DNA of 64,000 bases, from positions 600,552 through 664,551 of the forward strand of contig NZ_JASBQQ010000001.1 in the NCBI RefSeq assembly GCF_029961185.1, in the 5' to 3' direction. The notes below the pieces were generated by a model. That model was not told the DNA's origin. It made no database searches and saw nothing but the letters and a program-made list of their open reading frames with translations. The DNA comes from Albidovulum aestuarii. GTDB taxonomy: Bacteria > Pseudomonadota > Alphaproteobacteria > Rhodobacterales > Rhodobacteraceae. Below, in pieces: positions 10,197 to 18,764 of this stretch. How positions within the stretch are numbered: the first letter of the stretch is position 1; each line of letters opens with the position of its first letter. Both the position numbers and the translations under genes were made by a program.

Positions 10197-10658
10197 ATGC
10201 GGATACTGACCCAAAGCGATGACCAACTGATCCTTGAGGAAAAGCCCTGGTTCTGGGCGCTGTGTTTTGTCTTCATGACTTTGTCCTGTGCCGCCTGGGT
10301 GATCGACGCCTTGTCGAAGGGTAACCTCTTGATGACCGGCGCGGCGGTGGCTTCAGCACTTGGCTGCCTCACGCTGACCGCCTTCGCGGTGGAGCGGGTC
10401 TGGCTGATCCTCGACCGGCGCGCCGGTACGGTGGAGCTGCGCCGCCGCAACTGGCGGGGATTTCGCAGCGAGACCTTTCCGCTGAGCGATCTGGATCCGG
10501 ATGGTGTCCTGTTGCAAAGCAACGACGACATGTGGCGCAATGCCCTGCAATTCAGCTCGCGCGAGAAACCTGTGCCACTGACCGGTTACTACCAGACCGG
10601 CACCAGTACCCGGCGTTGCGCCGAAACTGCGCGAAAATGGCTGGGACAGGTGGCCTAG
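10197..10658 (+). CDS. Small membrane protein of unknown function with two transmembrane segments
   Basis: A 153-residue protein. Hydrophobic segments at about 19-38 (FWALCFVFMTLSCAAWVIDA) and 46-66 (MTGAAVASALGCLTLTAFAV) are followed by a soluble region whose sequence (LILDRRAGTVELRRRNWRGF, then FPLSDLDPDGVLL) looks like a small PH-like or beta-sandwich domain. I do not recognise a named family. Its stop codon TAG shares the tetranucleotide CTAG (10655-10658) with the stop codon of the convergent MocR gene. Confidence 0.68.
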   Translation: MRILTQSDDQLILEEKPWFWALCFVFMTLSCAAWVIDALSKGNLLMTGAAVASALGCLTLTAFAVERVWLILDRRAGTVELRRRNWRGFRSETFPLSDLDPDGVLLQSNDDMWRNALQFSSREKPVPLTGYYQTGTSTRRCAETARKWLGQVA

Positions 10659-12088
10659 AGCGCCGCGGCAATCGTCGCGACGAAACGCTCAATCCGGTCG
10701 GCTGTGGCATCGGCAAAGCCGGTCACGAGGCCGTGGTGGCCTCCGGTCAGACTGTAGCCTGACAGGGCGGCAGCCCCGAATCCCGCCCGTCCAAGCGCGG
10801 CGAGGGCGGCGCTTTCCTCTGACCCCGTCTCAAGCCGTATCGCCAGTTGCACGCCGCCATCTGGCAGAGCCACACTAGTCCGGTTGCCAAGCCGCGCCTT
10901 CAAGGCGGCGACCAACGCCTCACCCCGCTCGCGGTTGAGCCGCGCGATGCGCCGCAGATGCGCGCGGTACTGGCCCGACCGCATCAGATCGGCAAGGGCC
11001 GCCTGCGCGTGCAGATTGGCCGCAAGGCCGAGGTTGCGTTGCGCCACACGCATCGCTGCGACCAGTGCCGGGGGCAGCACCATCCAGCTTAGCCTGAGGC
11101 CGGGCATCAATGCCTTTGCCGCCGTGCCGAGATAGATGACCTCGCCCGCCTTTGCCTCGGCCTGCATCGCCGCAATCTCCTGCCCGCGCCACTGAAACTC
11201 ACCGTCATAGTCGTCCTCCAGCACCACAGCCCCCACCGCGCTTGCAGCGGCGAGAATGGCCTGTCGGCGGCCAAGCGGCAGCCGGGCGCCAAGCGGGAAC
11301 TGGTTCGATGGCGTCAGGTAGATCAGCCGCAAATCGCGCATAGCGGTCAGCGCGGACGGGTCGGCCCCCTGATCGTCTACCGGCAGCGGCTGCAGGCGCA
11401 GCCCGGCCCCAAGAAATGCCGCCCGCGCCCCGAAATAGCCCGGCTCCTCAATCGCCGCTGTCTGGCCGGGATCGGCCAGCGCGGTGGCGGCCAGCGTCAG
11501 CGCCGCCTGCGTGCCCGGCAGAACCAGTATCTGATCCGCATCCACCGTCATGCCGCGATCCATGGCCAGCCGCTCGACCAGTTCGGCGCGGAGCGCGGCG
11601 AGCCCGTGAAAGTCGCCATATCCAAAGCTGGCCCCGTGGCGATGCCGCGCGGCACGGCGCAGGGCCCGCCCCCAGAGTTCGCCGGGAAACTCCGTCTCGT
11701 CCGGGCAGCCCGGCGCCATCACAAGGGTGGCCGGGCCACGGTCCCGCGCAGGCGCCGAGAGGGCCGCGCCTCGCGTCGACAATCCCGGCCCGGCGGCCGC
11801 GACCGGCACAGGCACGGCAACTGGACGATATGTGACGACCGGCGCCCGGCCCGGATGGAGCGCGACCAATCCGTCGGCGCGCAGGAGGTCATAGGCGGCA
11901 ATCACCGTATTTCGCGACACATCCAGCCCCTCGGCGGCCTTGCGCGAGGATGGCAAGGCGCGACCATCGGCCAGCCGCCCCTCGCGGATCGCGGCAGCAA
12001 AGGCGCGGTAGAGCCGGGTGACAAGCGCGCCCTCCCCCTCTTTCGCACCCTCCGTCCAGCCGATGGCCCGCCGCCAAACTGGTTCCAT
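10655..12088 (-). CDS. MocR/PdxR-type regulator (GntR wing fused to aminotransferase domain)
   Basis: A 477-residue chimeric regulator. The N-terminal GntR winged helix (residues 18-85, GRALPSSRKAAEGLDVSRNT) precedes a fold-type I aminotransferase-like domain with the PLP-binding lysine in LGTAAKALMPGLRLSWM and the pyridine-contacting Asp in VLEDDYDGEFQ. Such proteins sense PLP and control vitamin B6, GABA or taurine genes. It diverges from a pyridoxamine-phosphate-oxidase-like gene, which suggests a PdxR-like role in B6 balance. The start is taken at MEPVWRRAIGW; the frame is open upstream but without similarity. Its start codon lies inside an inverted repeat, pointing to self-repression. 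Confidence 0.9.
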   Translation of the reverse strand: MEPVWRRAIGWTEGAKEGEGALVTRLYRAFAAAIREGRLADGRALPSSRKAAEGLDVSRNTVIAAYDLLRADGLVALHPGRAPVVTYRPVAVPVPVAAAGPGLSTRGAALSAPARDRGPATLVMAPGCPDETEFPGELWGRALRRAARHRHGASFGYGDFHGLAALRAELVERLAMDRGMTVDADQILVLPGTQAALTLAATALADPGQTAAIEEPGYFGARAAFLGAGLRLQPLPVDDQGADPSALTAMRDLRLIYLTPSNQFPLGARLPLGRRQAILAAASAVGAVVLEDDYDGEFQWRGQEIAAMQAEAKAGEVIYLGTAAKALMPGLRLSWMVLPPALVAAMRVAQRNLGLAANLHAQAALADLMRSGQYRAHLRRIARLNRERGEALVAALKARLGNRTSVALPDGGVQLAIRLETGSEESAALAALGRAGFGAAALSGYSLTGGHHGLVTGFADATADRIERFVATIAAAL

Positions 12089-12121
12089 GATAATCTCCAG
12101 AACTGGAGCTTCTTTGGAACC
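12081..12121. promoter_or_regulatory. Nested inverted repeats between the MocR gene and the PNPOx-like gene
   Basis: Outer arms GGTTCCA (12081-12087) and TGGAACC (12115-12121) surround an inner palindrome CTCCAG-AA-CTGGAG (12095-12108); the two are concentric within half a base. A direct repeat AACTGG occurs at 12078-12083 and 12101-12106. The left outer arm covers the start codon of the MocR gene. The region is the only space between the divergent genes, so it is the probable operator of the regulator. Confidence 0.6.
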
Positions 12122-12163
12122 ATATCGACTGCTATGCCACGAGCACAAGCGAAAGAGAGAGCC

Positions 12164-12826
12164 ATGCCGCGCAAGACCCCGCCCCAGCCCGCCTACAACC
12201 GTGTCCGCAATCCCAAGCGGGCAAGCTATGACCGCGCGCGGATCGACCCGATCCTCGATGCCGGGCTCGTCGGTCATTTCGGCTTCGTGGCGGAAGACCG
12301 GCCGATGGTGATCCCGATGGCCTATGCCCGCGACGGTGACGTGGTCTATCTGCATGGCGCGACTAAGACCCGGGCGATGAACAGAACGGACGGTCTGAAG
12401 GCCTGCCTCACAGTGACGATCCTTGACGGAATCGTCGCCGCGCGCTCGGCCTTTCACCATTCGGTCAATTACCGCTCAGTCGTCATTCATGGCACCGCCC
12501 ATATCGTCACCGACCGCGCCGAACGCGACCGGGCGCTGCAACTGATCACCGAACACCTGCTGCCGGGGCGGTATGAGGAGGTGCGGCCCATAACCCCGCA
12601 GGAAGACAAGGCGACCGGCGTGCTGGCCCTTCATATCGAAGCGGCAAGCGCCAAGATCCGCTCCGGCCCACCCGTGGATGACGACGTCGACCTGTTGCTC
12701 GGTCTCTGGGGCGGGGTCCTGCCCATCACCACCGCTCTTGGCCGGGGTGTGCCCGACGGTCACACGCCCGAGGGGATGGCCGAACCACCCTCTTTCGCCG
12801 AGGCGCGCGTCCGGTTCGCCCGTTAA
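12164..12826 (+). CDS. Pyridoxamine 5'-phosphate oxidase-like FMN-binding protein
   Basis: A 220-residue protein of the flavin/F420-binding split-barrel group. Recognisable parts are HFGFVAEDRPMVIPMAYARD at about 39-58, HGATKTRAMNRT in the FMN phosphate region, and YRSVVIHGTAHIV. It resembles the pyridoxamine-phosphate-oxidase-related family often paired with MocR regulators rather than PdxH itself, so a direct role in PLP synthesis is not proven. The start at 12164 has AAGAGAGAG in front; an ATG at 12134 is less likely. Expression is presumably set by the divergent regulator. Confidence 0.83.
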   Translation: MPRKTPPQPAYNRVRNPKRASYDRARIDPILDAGLVGHFGFVAEDRPMVIPMAYARDGDVVYLHGATKTRAMNRTDGLKACLTVTILDGIVAARSAFHHSVNYRSVVIHGTAHIVTDRAERDRALQLITEHLLPGRYEEVRPITPQEDKATGVLALHIEAASAKIRSGPPVDDDVDLLLGLWGGVLPITTALGRGVPDGHTPEGMAEPPSFAEARVRFAR

Positions 12827-12838
12827 CGCGTTTCGGGA

Positions 12839-13438
12839 TCAGGGCGAGATCACCGTCAGACCGAGAAGCCGCCAGCTTTGCATTCCGCCGCGATAGTAAC
12901 GAATGCGTTCGGCCGGATAGCCGAGCCCGACCATCACCCGGATCGCTGATGGCGACTGCCCGCACCAGAGCCCGTTGCAAAAGAGCGCGACCTCCTTCGC
13001 ACCGGCGCAGTCCCATCCATCGAAATCCGGCTCGCAGCCGAGGTCACCCAGCCTGTCGGCGATTTCGGTATAGGGTATGTTGATGGCACCGGGGATGGTG
13101 CCGCCGCTGAACCAGTCCGGGGTTCGGCTATCGATGACCACGGCTTCGCCGCCTTCCAGAAGGTCGAGAAGTTCCAACTCCCCGATCGGCGTGACCCCGT
13201 CTGCCGGCACCATCGGTTGGATGCAGAAAGGCGGGCATTCGCGTGAGGTCAGCGCCCAGTCGCCCTCAAGCACCGCGCCGGTATCCTGGTTCCGGGTGAT
13301 CGTTACCGGCCCCTCTTCGGTGACGACCGTGACAGAGGGACGGTCGGGGCCGATCCCGACCTTGACCTGCTGCGCCCCGGCAGTGGCGACGGCGGCCCAT
13401 ATCAAAACAACCGCTCCGGCAATTCCCTGACGCAGCAT
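12839..13438 (-). CDS. Exported rhodanese-like protein with CNGLWCGQS active loop
   Basis: A 199-residue protein with a signal peptide (about residues 1-22, ending in ATAGA) and a C-terminal rhodanese domain from residue 80. AVVIDSRTPDWFSGGTIPGA is the first rhodanese motif and FCNGLWCGQSPSAIR is the catalytic loop, in which the nucleophile is expected to be the first Cys. The loop has a second Cys four residues later, as in the periplasmic rhodaneses found near quinoprotein genes. The start at 13438 is preferred over 13450 because GAGGTG lies at proper spacing. It could move sulfur or act in thiol redox chemistry outside the cytoplasm. Confidence 0.85.
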   Translation of the reverse strand: MLRQGIAGAVVLIWAAVATAGAQQVKVGIGPDRPSVTVVTEEGPVTITRNQDTGAVLEGDWALTSRECPPFCIQPMVPADGVTPIGELELLDLLEGGEAVVIDSRTPDWFSGGTIPGAINIPYTEIADRLGDLGCEPDFDGWDCAGAKEVALFCNGLWCGQSPSAIRVMVGLGYPAERIRYYRGGMQSWRLLGLTVISP

Positions 13439-13545
13439 GACACACCTCATTCATCTTATTGAATATGTCTTCACATTGCCTGCCGGGTCCCTGTCACGCA
13501 AGTCCACCCGCTGCATTGGCCCGAACTGCGACAATTGGCGCAGCG

Positions 13546-14046
13546 TCATTCGCGCGTGGGGAAGACTTTCACCATCAGGACGAGGTCCAGCCAGCGCCCG
13601 AACTTTCGCCCAGCCTCGGGTAGCCGCGCGACATGGGCAAAGCCCATCCGGGTATGAAAGGCGACACCGTCCGGATTTTCGCCCGATATTCCGGCAAAGA
13701 GCGTATGGGCGCCACCGGCGCGGGCGTGATCCTCAATCCGCGCCATCAGGGCCCGGCCTGCCCCCCTGCCCCGCGCTTCCGGCGCCAGAACGATCGTATG
13801 CTCCATCGCATGGGCATAGCCGTTGCCGCCCCGAAACTGGGCATAGGTCGCAAAGCCCATGAGCTGCCCGGCCTCCTCGGCCAGCAGGAACTCGCGCCCA
13901 GCCGCGCGCCGCTCGTCGATGATCCGGGCGAGGCTTTCGGGCGTCTTCTCCTCGCTTGAGAAGGTAATCGTCGTGTCGCGGATCACCGGGTTCCAGAGGG
14001 CGATGAGCGCGGGAATATCGGCATCGCAAGCCGGGCGGATATTCAT
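13546..14046 (-). CDS. GNAT acetyltransferase, phosphinothricin N-acetyltransferase-like
   Basis: A 166-residue acetyl-CoA-dependent N-acetyltransferase. The acetyl-CoA loop is EARGRGAGRALMARIEDHAR (about residues 92-111), and RFRGGNGYAHAMEHTIVL-like spacing (here AQFRGGNGYAHAMEHTIVLA) is characteristic of the Pat/Bar and methionine sulfoximine acetyltransferase group. Its start codon overlaps the stop codon of the glyoxalase-like gene (ATGA), so it is translated as the second gene of that pair. Likely substrates are small amino acid analogues; detoxification is a plausible role. Confidence 0.88.
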   Translation of the reverse strand: MNIRPACDADIPALIALWNPVIRDTTITFSSEEKTPESLARIIDERRAAGREFLLAEEAGQLMGFATYAQFRGGNGYAHAMEHTIVLAPEARGRGAGRALMARIEDHARAGGAHTLFAGISGENPDGVAFHTRMGFAHVARLPEAGRKFGRWLDLVLMVKVFPTRE

Positions 14047-14648
14047 GTCAGCACCCTTTCCCCATGCGGTGTGGCGATTGTGGCGCGCATCTCCTTTGCC
14101 CCCGGGACCACAACGATGCGCGGATCGGACAGCGGCAGCGCGGCGCCAAGAGCCTCCGCTTCGGGATGCGCAATCTCCAGCCGGATGAGGCGGCATCCGC
14201 TGTCGGTCAGACGGTCGGCGGGATGCGCGCTTTGCCATTCGATCAGTGCCGGAAAAGAGTTGTCATAGGGCAGATACCCGTCCTCCGGCACCGCGAAGCG
14301 CCAGCGGAAATCGCCCCGCGCCAGATCGGTCGGCCGCCCCGCGCCTCTCGGCGCTCCGGCAAGGGCGGCGTTGAGATCGTCGACCCTTACGATCCAGTTC
14401 GTCAATCGTGGCACGCCCGCGAAATCATCCAGCGCAAACCAGCGCGGATGGGCGGGCTTCGTCGCGTCGGGGTCGATTGCGATGACCTCGAAGTACTCCC
14501 CGGACCCAAGGCTCAGGAGCCGGTTGTGGGTGCCCATATGCGGGTGTTTTCCACCCACTTCCAGCGAAACGCCCAGGATTTCCTCGACATGGGCCACGCC
14601 AGCCTCAAGCGTTTCAGCCGAAACCGCGATATGGTCGAATGCCGCCAT
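14043..14648 (-). CDS. Glyoxalase-like (VOC superfamily) protein
   Basis: A 201-residue protein of the Glyoxalase_3-like group. It starts MAAFDHIAVSAETLEAGV, with the His of DHIAV in the usual metal-ligand place, and contains HPHMGTHNRLLSLG and YFEVIAIDPDA. The C-terminal half, with LIEWQSAHPADRL, completes the paired beta-alpha-beta-beta-beta modules. The start is the first family-like Met; the frame remains open upstream toward nhaA. Function is unknown: isomerase, lyase or dioxygenase activities are all known for the superfamily. It is the first gene of a two-gene unit with the GNAT protein. Confidence 0.85.
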   Translation of the reverse strand: MAAFDHIAVSAETLEAGVAHVEEILGVSLEVGGKHPHMGTHNRLLSLGSGEYFEVIAIDPDATKPAHPRWFALDDFAGVPRLTNWIVRVDDLNAALAGAPRGAGRPTDLARGDFRWRFAVPEDGYLPYDNSFPALIEWQSAHPADRLTDSGCRLIRLEIAHPEAEALGAALPLSDPRIVVVPGAKEMRATIATPHGERVLT

Positions 14649-14790
14649 CTGGCCCCTCCTGCCGCCTGAGCGGCATCCTAGAGGCACCATTCGCCCCCGC
14701 AAGTGCCGAAATCGGAACACGAAAACTTGAAAGCTGCTAATAAGGCCCCATCTGGACCCCAAAGATAACGAAAACAATCGGGATTGATGA

Positions 14791-15990
14791 ATGAGCCTTG
14801 CGCGCGCCCTTGACCGCTTCTTCCGCCATGACGCCGCCGGGGGCGTCCTTCTCATGGCCTCGGCCCTACTGGCGCTGATCGTCGCGAATTCCGCCCTGTC
14901 GGGCGGCTACCACGAGTTGCTTCTGAAGAAATTCTCGATCCTGCTGGATGGGGAAGGCCTGTCGAAGCCGCTGATCCTGTGGATCAATGACGGGCTGATG
15001 GCGATCTTCTTCTTCCTGATCGGGCTGGAACTGAAGCACGAGATGGTCGAGGGCAAGCTGAAGAACCCGCGCGACGTGATGTTGCCGGGCATGGCGGCGG
15101 TGGGCGGCATGGCGCTGCCCGCCCTGGTCTTTCTGGCCTTCAACTTCTCCGATCCTGTCACGCGCGGTGGCTGGGCGATCCCCGCGGCAACCGACATCGC
15201 CTTCGCGGTCGGCGTTCTGGCGCTGCTGGGCAAACGGGTTCCCGCCGCGCTGAAGATCTTCCTGCTGACACTGGCGATCCTTGATGACCTTGGCGCGATC
15301 CTGATCATCGCGCTTTTCTACACCAAGGAACTGCATGTCGATTACCTCTATGTAGCGCTTTTGCCGCTTGCCGGCCTGTTCCTGCTCAATCGTGCGGGGG
15401 CGCACCGCATCGCACCCTTCATCCTGCTCGGAACCGTGCTGTGGGTTCTGGTGCTGAAATCCGGCGTCCATGCGACGCTTGCGGGCGTGGTCACGGCCTT
15501 CTTCATCCCGCTCAAGGACAAATACGGCAAATCACCGCTGCATGCGCTGGAACACGCGCTGTCGCCCTATGTTCTCTTCCTGATCGTGCCGGTCTTTGCC
15601 TTCGCCAATGCCGGTGTCGTGTTGCAGGGCCTGACCTTTGCCGACCTCTTCGCGCCCCTGCCGATGGGCATCGCCGCCGGTCTGGTGATCGGCAAGCAGC
15701 TGGGTGTGTTCGGCGCGACCTGGCTCGTGGTGCGGGCAGGCTGGGCGCGGTTGCCCCATGCGGTGACCTGGGCGCATATCTACGGGCTTTCCTGTCTTGC
15801 CGGGATCGGCTTCACCATGTCGCTTTTCATCGGCGGGCTAAGCTTTGATGATCAGGCGCATATGAACGCGGTGCGGTTGGGGGTTCTGGCGGGATCGGCG
15901 ATCTCGGCGATCATCGGCTATGCGGTCCTGCGCTTTTCACCCGCAGATCAGGAGGATAGCGAAAGCACAACTCCGGCGGTGGCCGAATAG
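14791..15990 (+). CDS. nhaA: Na+/H+ antiporter NhaA
   Basis: A 399-residue inner-membrane antiporter that exports Na+ (or Li+) in exchange for protons, helping pH and salt homeostasis. The ion-binding aspartates are visible in GWAIPAATDIAFAVGVLALL and LTLAILDDLGAILIIALFY, which match the Asp133/Asp163-Asp164 region of the E. coli protein, and LKHEMVEGKL and GIGFTMSLFIGGLSF are further NhaA signatures. Length agrees with the family (388 in E. coli). A GC-rich hairpin follows the stop codon. I did not recognise a riboswitch in the 142-base leader region. Confidence 0.97.
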   Translation: MSLARALDRFFRHDAAGGVLLMASALLALIVANSALSGGYHELLLKKFSILLDGEGLSKPLILWINDGLMAIFFFLIGLELKHEMVEGKLKNPRDVMLPGMAAVGGMALPALVFLAFNFSDPVTRGGWAIPAATDIAFAVGVLALLGKRVPAALKIFLLTLAILDDLGAILIIALFYTKELHVDYLYVALLPLAGLFLLNRAGAHRIAPFILLGTVLWVLVLKSGVHATLAGVVTAFFIPLKDKYGKSPLHALEHALSPYVLFLIVPVFAFANAGVVLQGLTFADLFAPLPMGIAAGLVIGKQLGVFGATWLVVRAGWARLPHAVTWAHIYGLSCLAGIGFTMSLFIGGLSFDDQAHMNAVRLGVLAGSAISAIIGYAVLRFSPADQEDSESTTPAVAE

Positions 15991-15991
15991 C

Positions 15992-16028
15992 GGCGCGGCG
16001 CGGTGGCCGGTTGACCAGCCGCCGCGCC
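15992..16028 (+). terminator. GC-rich hairpin after nhaA
   Basis: GGCGCGGC (15992-15999) pairs with GCCGCGCC (16021-16028), and bases between them (GGTGG with CCAGCC) extend the stem imperfectly. There is no clear T run, so termination may be weak; it could also stabilise the nhaA message end. Confidence 0.45.
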
Positions 16029-16065
16029 TGATTCTAGGCTCGCTTTCAGGATTGGAGGCCATGCC

Positions 16066-16335
16066 ATGGCAGGCGGTTGGGCGCGCGACGGTGCGGTGAA
16101 CGAACAGATCGACGCCTCGATTGAGGATGAGCTGAAGCGCATGAAGGCGCGGCGGCGGCCCGAGGGCGAGAGCCTTGCCGAATGCGCCGAGTGCGGCGAA
16201 GCCATCCCCGAACGGCGGCGGCAGGCCATTCCGGGTGTCAAGCTATGCGTCGACTGCCAGAACGAACGCGACGCCCGCCCGACCTTGCGCGGCGGTATCA
16301 ACCGGCGCGGCTCGAAGGACAGCCAGTTGAAGTAG
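16066..16335 (+). CDS. DksA/TraR-family C4 zinc-finger protein
   Basis: An 89-residue protein with a C4 zinc ribbon: Cys-x2-Cys (CAEC) and Cys-x2-Cys (CVDC) separated by 17 residues, the TraR/DksA spacing. EAIPERRRQAIPGVKLC is the usual text of the finger. The N-terminal coiled coil is far shorter than that of DksA and lacks its Asp-rich tip, so it is closer to the short TraR/YbiI type that may bind the RNA polymerase secondary channel without full DksA activity. It stands alone between nhaA and a long inverted repeat. Confidence 0.88.
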   Translation: MAGGWARDGAVNEQIDASIEDELKRMKARRRPEGESLAECAECGEAIPERRRQAIPGVKLCVDCQNERDARPTLRGGINRRGSKDSQLK

Positions 16336-16342
16336 GTGCGTA

Positions 16343-16476
16343 CCGGGCAGCGCCCGACCGCGGGTGGGCGCAGTCACATCAGTGTCGGGCACTTTATCGC
16401 GCCACCACATCGGACGGCAGTTCAGGGTGAAACGTTGCAGGAGCGCCCGCCCAGGGGGCGGTCGGGCGCTGCCCGG
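16343..16476. repeat. 134-bp element with 18-bp perfect terminal inverted repeats
   Basis: CCGGGCAGCGCCCGACCG at 16343-16360 is exactly complementary to 16459-16476. Inside, GGGTGGGCGC (16362-16371) also pairs 9 of 10 with 16443-16452, and outside the arms GTGCG/CGCAC pair again. The sequence between the arms has no gene. It lies between the convergent ends of the DksA-like gene and the methylmalonyl-CoA mutase gene. It may be a very long terminator stem or a small non-autonomous mobile element; I see no clear target duplication. Confidence 0.6.
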
Positions 16477-16530
16477 CGGCGCACGTTCCGCGCGCCTTGA
16501 TTCCGGGCGGGTTTTCCCTTCGCCCCTTGG

Positions 16531-18663
16531 TCACCCCCCCCGCGCCGCGCGGATCAGGCCGAGGATGTCCTTTGCCGCTGCCGGGATATTCGTGCCCGGC
16601 CCGAAGATCGCCTTGACGCCGGCCTTCTTCAGGAAGTCGTAATCCTGCTGCGGGATGACCCCGCCGCAGATGACGATGATGTCGCCCGCGCCCGCGGCCT
16701 CCAGCGCCTCGATCAGCTTTGGCGCAAGCGTCTTGTGGCCCGCCGCCTGAGACGAGATGCCGATCACATGCACGTCATTGTCGACCGCATCCTGCGCGGC
16801 CTCCTCCGGCGTCTGGAAGAGCGGCCCGACATCCACGTCGAACCCGATATCGGCGAAGGCGGTGGCGATGACCTTGGCGCCCCGGTCGTGGCCGTCCTGC
16901 CCCATCTTGACGACCAGCATCCGGGGGCGGCGGCCCTCTTCCTCGGCGAAGGCCTCGACATCCTTCTGGATCGCGGCAAAGCCCTCATCGCCCTCATAGG
17001 CCGCGCCATAGACCCCAGCGAGCGTCTTCACCTCGGCCCGATGACGGCCGAACACCTTTTCCATCGCCATGCTGATTTCTCCTACGGATGCCCGTGCCCG
17101 CGCGGCCTCCACAGCCGCTTCCAAGAGGTTGCCGCCCTCGCCCGCGCGCCGCTCCAACTCGGCCAAAGCCGCGTCGCAGGCCGCCTGATCGCGGGTTCCC
17201 CGGATGCGTTCCAGCCGCGCGATCTGGGCGTCGCGCACCTTCATGTTGTCGACATCGAGAATGTCGATCGGGTCCTCATTGTCCTTGCGGTACTTGTTGA
17301 CGCCGACCACGACCTCCTCGCCCCGGTCGATCATCGCCTGTCGCCGGGCCGCACTTTCCTCGATCCGCAGCTTCGGCATACCGGAGGCGACGGCCTTGGT
17401 CATGCCGCCCATCGTCTCGACTTCCTCGATCAGCGCCCAGGCCTTCTCAGCCAGTTCGGCCGTCAGGCTCTCGACATAGTAGGAGCCCGCTAGGGGGTCG
17501 ATGACCTTCGTCACACCCGTTTCTTCTTGCAGGATCAACTGGGTATTCCGCGCGATCCGGGCCGAGAAATCCGTCGGCAGCGCGATAGCCTCATCGAGCG
17601 CGTTTGTATGCAGCGACTGGGTGCCGCCCAGAACCGCACTCATCGCCTCATAGGCCGTGCGGATGACGTTGTTGTAGGGGTCCTGTTCCTGCAAGCTGAC
17701 GCCCGAGGTCTGGCAATGGGTGCGCAGCATCGACGAGCCCGGTTTCTTCGGATTGAACTCCGACATGATCCGGTGCCACAGCATCCGCGCGGCGCGGAGC
17801 TTCGCGGCCTCCATGAAGAAGTTCATGCCGATGGCGAAGAAGAAGCTCAGCCGCCCGGCAAAGGCATCCACATCCATGCCTCGCGCGATGGCGGCGCGGA
17901 CATATTCACGCCCGTCGGCCAAGGTATAGGCGAGTTCCTGCACAAGGTTCGCGCCCGCCTCCTGCATGTGGTAGCCGGAGATGGAGATGGAGTTGAATTT
18001 CGGCATCTCGGACGCGGTGTATTCGATGATGTCGGCGACGATCCGCATCGAAGGTTCGGGCGGGTACACATAGGTGTTCCGCACCATGAATTCCTTGAGG
18101 ATGTCGTTCTGGATCGTGCCCGACAGAAGCGCCCGGTCCACGCCCTGCTCCTCGCCCGCGACGATGAAACTGGCAAGGATCGGGATCACCGCGCCGTTCA
18201 TCGTCATGGAAACGCTGATCTTTTCCAGGGGAATGCCGTCGAAAAGGATCTTCATGTCCTCGACCGAGTCGATGGCCACGCCCGCCTTGCCGACATCGCC
18301 CACAACGCGGGGGTGGTCGCTGTCATAGCCGCGATGGGTTGCAAGGTCGAAGGCGACCGAGACGCCTTGCTGCCCGGCGGCGAGGTTGCGGCGGTAGAAG
18401 GCATTGCTTTCCTCGGCGGTCGAAAACCCGGCATATTGCCGGATCGTCCAGGGTCGGCCCGCATACATCGTGGCGCGGGGGCCCCGGGTGAAGGGCGCGA
18501 TGCCGGGCAGCGTGCCCATATGGTCCAGCCCCTCGGTATCCGCCCCAGTATAGAGCGGCTTGACGGCAATGCCCTCCAAAGTATCCCAGGTCAGGCTGTC
18601 CGGGGTCTCGCCCCTCAGTTCCTTCTCTGCCAGCTTGCGCCAGGCCCCGATCGCGTCCGTCAT
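16531..18663 (-). CDS. scpA: Methylmalonyl-CoA mutase, adenosylcobalamin-dependent
   Basis: A 710-residue single-chain mutase that converts (R)-methylmalonyl-CoA to succinyl-CoA, the last step of propionyl-CoA use. The N-terminal TIM barrel carries [20 protein letters not shown] and [14 protein letters not shown]; the C-terminal B12 domain (about 580-705) has [17 protein letters not shown], whose His is the lower cobalt ligand. The length is that of the homodimer-capable large subunit. It is on the same strand as pccA and pccB, though separated from them by a DUF4174 gene on the other strand. Methylmalonyl-CoA epimerase is not in the window. Confidence 0.97.
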   Translation of the reverse strand: MTDAIGAWRKLAEKELRGETPDSLTWDTLEGIAVKPLYTGADTEGLDHMGTLPGIAPFTRGPRATMYAGRPWTIRQYAGFSTAEESNAFYRRNLAAGQQGVSVAFDLATHRGYDSDHPRVVGDVGKAGVAIDSVEDMKILFDGIPLEKISVSMTMNGAVIPILASFIVAGEEQGVDRALLSGTIQNDILKEFMVRNTYVYPPEPSMRIVADIIEYTASEMPKFNSISISGYHMQEAGANLVQELAYTLADGREYVRAAIARGMDVDAFAGRLSFFFAIGMNFFMEAAKLRAARMLWHRIMSEFNPKKPGSSMLRTHCQTSGVSLQEQDPYNNVIRTAYEAMSAVLGGTQSLHTNALDEAIALPTDFSARIARNTQLILQEETGVTKVIDPLAGSYYVESLTAELAEKAWALIEEVETMGGMTKAVASGMPKLRIEESAARRQAMIDRGEEVVVGVNKYRKDNEDPIDILDVDNMKVRDAQIARLERIRGTRDQAACDAALAELERRAGEGGNLLEAAVEAARARASVGEISMAMEKVFGRHRAEVKTLAGVYGAAYEGDEGFAAIQKDVEAFAEEEGRRPRMLVVKMGQDGHDRGAKVIATAFADIGFDVDVGPLFQTPEEAAQDAVDNDVHVIGISSQAAGHKTLAPKLIEALEAAGAGDIIVICGGVIPQQDYDFLKKAGVKAIFGPGTNIPAAAKDILGLIRAARGG

Positions 18664-18764
18664 TCCACTTTCCTTTCGTCCATCGCCGAAAAGCCGCCAT
18701 GGGCTTCGGCATAACCCTTTGGTGATCCGTCTGTTTCACCTATATCTGAGGCAAAGGAGATCAC

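Noticed and set aside
14649-14790. Possible riboswitch (nhaA-I type) in the nhaA leader
   Set aside because: I could not find a convincing multi-stem structure near the nhaA start; a covariance-model search against the nhaA-I/nhaA-II RNA families would decide.
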